14,035 nt of DNA, taken from NCBI GenBank assembly GCA_964422855.1, contig CAYRCS010000026.1:1-14035 (forward strand). The letters run 5' to 3'. The notes beneath the pieces are model-generated. The model did no database searches, was not told where the DNA came from, and saw only the letters and a program-made list of their open reading frames with translations. This DNA is from CAZEYI01 sp964422855 (GTDB lineage: Bacteria > Patescibacteriota > Gracilibacteria > Absconditabacterales > Absconditicoccaceae). Position numbers and translations under genes: made by a program. Shown here one piece after another: positions 8,151-14,035 of this stretch; position 1 is the stretch's first letter; each line of letters starts with the position of its first letter.

Positions 8151-8223
8151 GCTGCCGTAGTTCAACGGGATAGAACAACTCTCTCCTAAGGAGTGGATAC
8201 TGGTTCGAGTCCAGTCGGTGGTA
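8151..8223 (+). tRNA. tRNA-Arg(CCU)
   Basis: A full cloverleaf of 73 bases. The acceptor stem is 8151-8157 with CGGTGGT (8216-8222), including several G-U pairs. The D arm is GTTC / GAAC, and the anticodon stem ACTCT / GGAGT surrounds loop CTCCTAA with anticodon CCT. The T arm is ACTGG / CCAGT with loop TTCGAGT, and the discriminator is A. CCA is not encoded. Anticodon CCU reads the arginine codon AGG. In this window arginine is written mostly as AGA or AGG, in keeping with this tRNA. It is followed by rpsO and rpsA on the same strand. Confidence 0.95.
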
Positions 8224-8324
8224 TATACCGACACAGCTTTAGCAAAGGTAAACGTACACTCTAGCGGCATCCAAACTGCATGTGTATCGCGAACTATTTT
8301 ATCATTTTATTTCCAGAGTTTAAC

Positions 8325-8663
8325 ATGCCTACAAAAAAAACAGCAGCAGCCAAAAAGCCAGCTGCAAAAAAGGAAAAGGTAGCAAAAACAGCTGCCGTAG
8401 CAGAAAAACAAACATCTGCTGAAAAGGAAGCAATCTTGCAGAGACACGAGACAGATACTGGATCTCCAGAGGTACAGATCGGACTTTTGTCAGAAGAAAT
8501 CAACAATCTCCAATCACATCTTGCAGCTCACAAGCATGACTTCGATGCAAAAAGAGGTTTGTTGAAGAGAGTTGCTAAGAGAAGAGGTTTGATGAAGTTT
8601 CTTAAAGAAACAAATTTGGAGAGATACCAAATCGTAGCTAAGAAATTCGGACTCAAAGTATAG
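8325..8663 (+). CDS. rpsO: 30S ribosomal protein S15 with Lys/Ala-rich N-terminal extension (112 aa)
   Basis: Primary 16S rRNA-binding protein of the small subunit. The core (about residue 30 on) carries the family hallmarks: RHETDTGSPEVQIGLL, SHLAAHKHDFDAKRGLL, KRVAKRRGLMKFL and ERYQIVAKKFGL. The first 30 residues are an added basic tail of Lys, Ala and Pro, absent from the roughly 89-residue canonical protein. Start: ATG at 8325 (MPTKK). An upstream in-frame ATG at 8280 would add fifteen hydrophobic residues and is unlikely. No TGA, CGA or CGG codon is present and Arg is AGA, as expected for a highly expressed gene here. It lies 101 bases after the tRNA and 78 bases before rpsA. Confidence 0.97.
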   Translation: MPTKKTAAAKKPAAKKEKVAKTAAVAEKQTSAEKEAILQRHETDTGSPEVQIGLLSEEINNLQSHLAAHKHDFDAKRGLLKRVAKRRGLMKFLKETNLERYQIVAKKFGLKV

Positions 8664-8741
8664 TTTATCAGGCAGGCATAACCTTTCGTCCAAAATATAC
8701 ACGACGACAAGGCCTTTTATATTCTTAACATTTTATTTCGC

Positions 8742-9911
8742 ATGGCAAAAGCAAAATCAGCTTCTGCTTCAGCACTTTTGGACGCAGTTCCAGTAATCAA
8801 AGAAGGTGCTAAAGTAAAAGGTATAGTTAGAGGTAAAATTGAAAACGGTCTTCTTATCGACTGTTGTGATGGTGTATTTACAGGAGTTATCCTTTCTAAA
8901 GAATTGAAGGAATTGGAAAGAAGTAAATTTGAACTTGCTCCAGGTAGAGAAGTAGAAGTAGAAATCATCAACCCATCTATCAAACATGAAGATGGATACT
9001 ACATCATTTCTATTACAAAACTATTACAATACGATATCTGGAATGACATCCTCGCTAGATCAAACAAAGATGAAGTTATCACAGTAATCCCTACAGAAGC
9101 AAACTTGGGAGGTCTATTAGTAGATATGCATGGTATCAAGTGATTTGTGCCATTGTCTCAATTGGCTCCTATTCACTACCCAAGAGTTGAGGATGGTGAT
9201 CAAGAAGCTATCTTCGGTAAATTATTGCTTCTTATTGGTCAAGAATTGAGAGTAAGAGTAATCAATATCGACGAAGATGAAAAGAGAATTATCTTATCAG
9301 AAAGAGAAGCTCTCAGAGAAGAAAGAGAAAAGGTATTGGCTGAATTAGCAGTGGGCAAGACATTTGATGGAGTCGTAAGTGGCTTATCATCATACGGTTT
9401 GTTCGTTACTATCGGTGGTACTGTAGAATGATTGGTACACATCTCAGAATTAACATACGGTCACGTAAATGATATCAACAGATTAGGAAAAGTTGGTGAC
9501 AAGATCCAAGTGAAAGTCATTGGTTTGGAAAACGGCAAGATATCATTGTCTGCCAAGCAAATCAAAGAAGATCCATGGACGGCTATCCCAAGAAAAGTGA
9601 AGCAAGGTGATATCATCGATGGTGAAGTGATCAGATTTGTACCATACGGAGTATTCGTGAGAGTATTTGATGACATCAATGGACTTATCCACTTGTCGGA
9701 ACTATCTCAACAATCTATCAACAATCCAAATGAGATCGTGAAATTGGGTCAAATCGTGAAAGCGAAGGTTATCCTCTTGGATCTCAAGAAGAGAAAGATT
9801 GGTTTGAGTATCAAGGCATTGCAAATGTCTGATGGTGGCGACGCACAAAACGAAAAAGCGCCAGCAGCAGTCAAAAAAGCTCCTGCCAAGAAAGAAAAAG
9901 AAGCAGAATAA
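8742..9911 (+). CDS. rpsA: 30S ribosomal protein S1, four S1 domains (389 aa, UGA read as Gly)
   Basis: mRNA-binding protein of the small subunit. Four S1 (OB-fold) repeats are visible at about 22-95, 107-190, 205-275 and 289-360; the E. coli protein has six. The tail is Lys/Ala/Glu-rich (KAPAAVKKAPAKKEKEAE). Two in-frame TGA codons give the clearest proof of the altered code: codon 134 (9141-9143) makes GIKGFVPLSQL and codon 230 (9429-9431) makes VEGLVHISEL. In both, the S1 fold has an almost invariant glycine before the F/L-V-P/H-x-S segment. The same frame continues through both sites. Arg codons are AGA throughout. Start: ATG at 8742 (MAKAKS), with no Shine-Dalgarno. A strong terminator follows the TAA. 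Confidence 0.97.
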
Positions 9912-9930
9912 TTGTATATGATATACATAC

Positions 9931-9961
9931 AAAAAAGCCTCTCCAACGGAGAGGCTTTTTT
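9931..9961 (+). terminator. strong intrinsic terminator after rpsA
   Basis: A perfect 14-base stem (9931-9944 with 9948-9961), three-base loop AAC, GC-rich core GCCTCTCC / GGAGAGGC and T6 tail, starting 20 bases after the rpsA stop. Because of the A6 run on the other side it can also stop minus-strand transcripts coming from the DUF456-like gene, whose stop is 20 bases away. Confidence 0.93.
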
Positions 9962-9980
9962 GATTATTGTGTATTATATA

Positions 9981-10457
9981 CTAATTGATTATCGCTGCTA
10001 TCCCATACCACAACATCAATCCAGTCACCACAAATTTCAATCCAGTTCCTAGTGCAAATCACAGCAAAGATCCCATGCCAGATTTGATAGCTTGTTTGCC
10101 TGTTTTGTTGTTCATCAATTCACCCACGATAGCTCAGACAAATGGCCCTAGGATAATTCACAAAGGTCAGAGAAACAATCATACGATAAGTCATCCTGTT
10201 GCTCATCGTGTACCTGCCTTACTTCCACCAAATTTTTTCGTTCCCCATATTGGTATGATATAGTCCAGTATCATGCTAATAGCAGTCAATACGATCATGA
10301 TAAGCCAAAATTGCATCCCAAAATCATCATAACTACTCAACTCTAGCATGAGTAATCCGAGCAAACTTATTGGTGGCCCAGGCAGTATAGGAGCAAATGA
10401 TCAGAGGAGTCAGAGCAAGAGAAATATGATAGCAAATACAGCGAGTACGATATCCAT
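9981..10457 (-). CDS. DUF456-like membrane protein (158 aa)
   Basis: Small polytopic inner-membrane protein of unknown function. The order of motifs is that of DUF456: helix, then LPGPPISLLGLLML, a second helix (about 50-70), the polar signature KKFGGSKAGT-x-GATGG, then LFLGPLGIILGPFVGAIVGEL (the glycine-rich core), a short polar loop and a final hydrophobic helix. Eight TGA codons supply glycines of this core, so in the standard code almost nothing of the gene is visible. A CGA at residue 84, directly before GA, sits where related proteins often have an aromatic or hydrophobic residue. Start: ATG at 10457, only seven bases after the ftsK stop, so the two genes are probably cotranscribed and translationally coupled. 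It ends at TAG, facing the rpsA terminator. Confidence 0.85.
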
Positions 10458-10464
10458 ATGTTAT

Positions 10465-12597
10465 TTACAAATAAATGTCCCTAGGCTTCGCTCCATCCTG
10501 TGGACCGATCACGCCTCTTTCTTCCATGATATCCATGATCCTTGCAGCACGTGCAAATCACACATTAAGTTTTCTTTGGAGGAGTGTTGCAGATGCTTTT
10601 CTTGTCTGTGCGACCACTTGTATTGCTTGTTGGACAAGCTCTTCATCATTACCAGCATCGCCTCCTCAAATTTCTCCACCACCTTCTCGTTTGCCGTTGA
10701 TGACATCCATTATTTCAGGGTCATATATATCATTTTCTGATAGTCACTTCATATATTTATCTTTGAGTTTGCCTACTATTTCTTCAATTTCATCAGTATC
10801 GACAAATGGTGCCTGGAGTCTGATAGGTTCTCTGGTAGTAGGATCCATATAGAGCATATCTCATTTACCCAAGAGTGTCTCAGCACCTTGTCTACCAAGG
10901 ATCGTTCTACTATCAATTTCCGATACCACTCAGAAGGCGATTCTTGTAGGTATATTTGCCTTGATAAGTCCGGTGATCACATCTACTGATGGTCTCTGTG
11001 TTGCCACGATCAAATGCATACCGATAGCTCTGGCTTTTTGTGCAATACGCGTGATATATCATTCTACTTCTTTTCTATTCTTACTTGATAGCATAAGTTC
11101 TGCTAATTCATCGATCACGATCACGATACGGAACATCTTGTCTCACATGATTTTAGCATTGTACTCATCGATATTTTTTACTCTCTTTTCTTTGAGGAGA
11201 CTATATCTTTTTTCCATCTGTGCGACTGCCCATTTGAGCAACTTGATTGCTTTCTCAGACTCGTGGATGATTGGTCAGAGGAGATATGGCAATCCACTAT
11301 ATAATTCCAATTCTACTTGCTTGGGATCAACCATCAAGAACTTCAATTCTGATGGCGTATTTTGATAGATGAGAGACAAGATGAAGTCGTTGACTCAGAC
11401 AGATTTACCACTACCTGTTGCTCCTGCTACGAGCAAATGTGGCATTGATTCCAATGTCTTGAATACCGTAGACCCATCAACTGATTTACCTAATGATAGA
11501 TTGGTAAAACTCTTTTTCATGTGTCCAGCAAAGTCTGCAGAACCCAGGACATCGCCGAGTCTGACCATGCTTGGTTTGGGATTTGGGATCTGTATTCAGA
11601 CCGTATCGGTACCAGGGATAGGAGCTATGATTCTGAGTGATTTGGTCTTGAGTGATGAGGATATATCGTCTTTGAGTGATTCGATAGATGATAGTTTGAT
11701 ACCAGCATCAGGTTTGATCCTCAGCTGGACAATGGACGGTCCGATATCAAATCCATCGATCTGTATCGCGACGCCAAACTCCATCAATTTGCTTTGCAAA
11801 GCCTTTGCTTTTTCCATCAAAAAAGTCTCATCAATAGTCGCCGTCTGTCAGACATTGGTCTGCATGAGCGAGATATCAAATGTCGGTTTGTCTTTGGAAA
11901 ACGAAACAACCGGTCTGATTTTTTCTTCTTTTTCTGCTATCTTTTCTTGGACTTTTTGCTTGAGCATTGTTTTGATGACGCTTGCAGAGATAGGAGCACC
12001 CATCTCATGAGTAGAGTGTTGTTTGGGACTTTCATCATAGTATCTTTCCACAGTAGCCTTTCTTGGTTCTTCTTTTCTTGGAGCTGGTTTATCATCGACA
12101 CGGAAGTTGATGTTTATCTTGGGCAAGGTGAAATTAAGCGTATAGAGTATCCATATCAATATAGCCACAAACAACACGATCACAAAACCTTTGACTGCAA
12201 TAGCCTGTCCACCAAACATCATATCAAGTATCCATAGTACTGGATACGACAAATATCATCCAAAAGCCTCATATCTCCCAGTTTCTCCATCGATGAGTGG
12301 GAAGTTGAATATAGCAGACAATATCACCAGCAAACTCACAAACCATCTAAGGATGACTTTCATGAGATATCCTTTGGCCAATATCATCAATCCTGCGACT
12401 ATACAGAGTGCAAAGAACACACTTACACCTATATCTCAGAGCACAATACGCGCATATTGTTGAAAAAATACCAATACTGGAGAGCCTTGTGCCAAAAAGA
12501 GAGAGAAAAAATACAATCATCACAAGGTAAATAGCCCTAGTGAGAGCCTATATTTGTTGAGCATCAAGCTACCAACTCATTTCTTCCTTCTAGCCAC
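10465..12597 (-). CDS. ftsK: DNA translocase FtsK/SpoIIIE (710 aa, GTG start)
   Basis: Hexameric ATPase that pumps chromosome ends through the closing septum. An N-terminal membrane region has about four helices (about 18-37, 52-75, 82-99, 134-157), followed by a short charged linker, then the motor: the alpha-domain segment PSIVQLRIKPDAG, Walker A GATGSGKS at 392-399, VDPKQVELELY, Walker B IVIVIDE with Asp496, and ATQRPSVDVITG. The C-terminal winged-helix gamma domain ends in ARAARIMD, ERGVIGP and KPRDIYL. At about 710 residues it is shorter than E. coli FtsK (1329) and near the SpoIIIE size. About seventeen TGA codons are read as Gly. Start: the GTG at 12597 gives MARRKK, a usual basic FtsK N-terminus. 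The ATG at 12564 is an alternative, and no ATG lies between this GTG and an in-frame TAG upstream. The start overlaps the stop of a 35-residue ORF. Confidence 0.96.
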
Positions 12598-12697
12598 CTT
12601 TATATAATAACATATAAATCACTACATATACCGATATCAATAAGCCGCCGCTTTGCAAGCCCAAAGAAGCTGTATTTATTTTCTCAGATATTGACAT
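12590..12697 (-). CDS. 35-residue single-helix membrane protein overlapping the ftsK start
   Basis: Starts at an ATG and ends at a TAG that overlaps the GTG start of ftsK by eight bases in a different frame. The product has a polar N-terminus (MSISEKINTASLGLQSGG) and one hydrophobic segment (LLISVYVVIYMLLY), ending in KGG. It contains no TGA or CGA codon. I do not recognise it. The overlap suggests translational coupling with ftsK, so it may be a small membrane partner or only a leader. There is no clear Shine-Dalgarno. It is the first possible reading frame on the minus strand after the divergent spacer. Confidence 0.5.
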   Translation of the reverse strand: MSISEKINTASLGLQSGGLLISVYVVIYMLLYKGG

Positions 12698-12758
12698 TGT
12701 AACTTAGTCTGGCAAATATATGATATGCTGGAATTTATATTGTTATTGTGAATAAAGC
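12698..12758. promoter_or_regulatory. divergent intergenic spacer between the ftsK cluster and the secreted surface protein gene
   Basis: A 61-base AT-rich spacer lies between two divergent starts, so it should hold promoters in both directions. On the plus strand a TTGTTA (12740-12745) could be a -35 element, but I see no good -10 at proper spacing. On the minus strand TATCAT-like hexamers occur without a convincing partner. I therefore infer promoters from gene orientation only. Confidence 0.35.
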
Positions 12759-14035
12759 ATGTGATTAAAAAATGCTATATCAAGTAGTGTTGCATCTCTT
12801 AGCCCCAAAAAACTAGCTAGTATTGCAGCTTTTATCCTTGCTACTTTGACAGCTGATGCTCAGATGAGAGTAGATGGCAATATAAGAGTAGATGGATCAT
12901 TGAAAAACAATGGTCATACACTTATTGCCCCAGGTGCAAACATAGCCGGAGATGGAGTCATACATCTAGACTGAAGCATCACTAACAATAAAGGCACTCC
13001 AGATGCATTTACTCCTGCAAGTAATGCAAGAGTGGTAATGACAGGCACGAGCCCAGAAACCGTTGGTGGTACGACAGTGACCAATTTCCCAACCCTGACG
13101 ATAGATAATCCAGCAGGAGTAGAACTCTTACAAAATCAGTCAGTCAAAAATCAGCTCATATTCCAACAATGACTTCTTGATCTCAATGGTCAAAATATTG
13201 ATCTAGGTACGACCTGATCATTGTCAGGAGAATCAGACGCATCTCGCGCAACCGATATTTTTGATGGTGGGACAATTTCTGCTACGAGAACATTGAACGC
13301 CCCCACAAATCAAGATCCAGCAAATTTGCGTGAGAATATTACTTCACCTGATAATTTAGGTGTCACAAATATCGTCCGCTGACATACCCAAAAAGTTTCC
13401 GCTAGTGGGTATGGTATATATCTATGGTACGTCGTTACGCCTACTAACACACCTACCGCAGTGACCAACAAAGTCACGTATTTTGATGGTGAACTTGCCG
13501 GAGTATCCGAACCAGAATTAGACCAATGGCAAAAAAACTGAGCAAATCGAGATCGTCAATATGGCACACCAGATATCAGCAACAATTATGTCACTGCATC
13601 ATCAACTTGATTTGGTGATACACTCACCCTTGGTGGGACGATCAGCAGTCCATTGCCAGTCACATGGGCAAATGATTTCAAAACAACCTGTAACGATGGA
13701 CAGGTCGGCATCACATGGTCTGTGTATACTGAGATAGATAATTCCTGATTTGCAGTAGAATATAGTACGGATGGTATCCAACGAGATAGTGTAGGATTTG
13801 TCCCATCACATACTGGTAATAGCAACTCACCACAATCATATAGCTTTTCACATGACAACGATAAGGGTGGTACTTCATACTATTTTTTGCGACAGATAGA
13901 CAATGATTGAGATCGCAAACCTTCCCAAATTTTTGCTGCCTACTGTGATCCTATAGAAACCAGAACCATCTCCATTGCCTATCCAAACCCTACCCTTGAT
14001 AAGATATATATTACCGTCTTGGACAATCAGGAGAC
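12759..14035 (+). CDS. large secreted surface protein with T9SS-like C-terminal tail (3' end beyond window)
   Basis: The visible 425 residues start with a signal peptide (basic PKK, core LASIAAFILATLTA, probable cut after ADA near residue 34). A beta-rich Asn/Thr/Gly repeat region follows (FPTLTIDNPAGVELL, QGLLDLNGQNIDLG, GTISATRTLNAPT), of the kind found in Bacteroidota surface proteins. A domain at about 310-395 resembles the segment before type IX sorting tails: ITWSVYTEIDNSGFAVEYSTDG, then SYSFSHDN, then YYFL-x-QIDNDG. At residue 408 begins YPNPTLDKIYI, like the first strand of a type IX secretion C-terminal sorting domain or a FlgD-like Ig domain. Nine TGA codons are read as Gly, the first as codon 2. 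CGA at residues 264 and 342 fit Trp, while CGA at 378 fits Arg/Lys. Start: the ATG at 12759, the first after an in-frame TAA. Confidence 0.85.

Noticed and set aside
11369..12010. 213-codon open frame on the plus strand
   Set aside because: Antisense to the FtsK motor domain, including its Walker A region.
13586..13858. 90-codon minus-strand frame
   Set aside because: Lies opposite the secreted surface protein, which is continuous on the plus strand under table 25.
12759..14035. A functional type IX secretion system inferred from the YPNP tail
   Set aside because: No secretion machinery gene is in the window, and the tail is incomplete. Only the resemblance is reported.
1..14035. CRISPR arrays, insertion sequences, rRNA genes, riboswitches
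   Set aside because: No regularly spaced repeats, transposase motifs, terminal inverted repeats or rRNA-like stretches were seen on either strand.

Overview
The window looks like part of the genome of a Candidate Phyla Radiation (Patescibacteria) organism of the Absconditabacteria (SR1) / Gracilibacteria (BD1-5) group. The sequence is AT-rich. Under the standard code almost every conserved gene appears to be broken by in-frame TGA codons, yet the flanking pieces always stay in one frame, and TGA falls on glycine positions of well-known motifs (S1 domains, thioredoxin reductase, UvrC, FtsK, the VWA domain). Only TAA and TAG end genes. The window must therefore be read with translation table 25 (UGA = Gly). 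I counted about eighty in-frame TGA codons by hand. Several CGA codons also fall where family knowledge predicts tryptophan, though a few others look like arginine, so a second reassignment is possible but unproven here.

Layout, left to right. Positions 1-5976 are all minus strand: the start of a thioredoxin gene (cut by the window edge), a secreted 202-residue protein of unknown function, thioredoxin reductase (trxB), a 100-N assembly gap, a truncated membrane-anchored VWA protein, a PrgI-like membrane protein, uvrC, and a DHH/DHHA2 phosphoesterase resembling family II pyrophosphatase but with altered metal ligands. A strong hairpin terminator at 6018-6044 separates these from a second minus-strand cluster (transcribed vanY-type carboxypeptidase, then grpE, then a DUF5684-like membrane protein). 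At 8109-9961 the strand switches to plus: tRNA-Arg(CCU), rpsO (S15), rpsA (S1), and a strong terminator. From 9981 to 12697 the minus strand holds a DUF456-like membrane protein, ftsK, and a 35-residue membrane ORF that overlaps the ftsK start. A divergent plus-strand gene beginning at 12759 and running off the window encodes a large secreted protein whose end resembles Bacteroidota type IX secretion sorting tails (YPNP motif).

How the genes fit together: thioredoxin and thioredoxin reductase form a redox pair with a signal-peptide protein between them. grpE (chaperone cofactor), S1/S15/tRNA (translation), uvrC (excision repair) and ftsK (chromosome segregation) are housekeeping. The carboxypeptidase points to peptidoglycan remodelling. 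PrgI, VWA and the large secreted protein suggest envelope or surface functions. No mobile element, CRISPR array or rRNA was seen, and no stretch above 300 bases lacks a gene. All product and residue statements for TGA-containing genes assume table 25.
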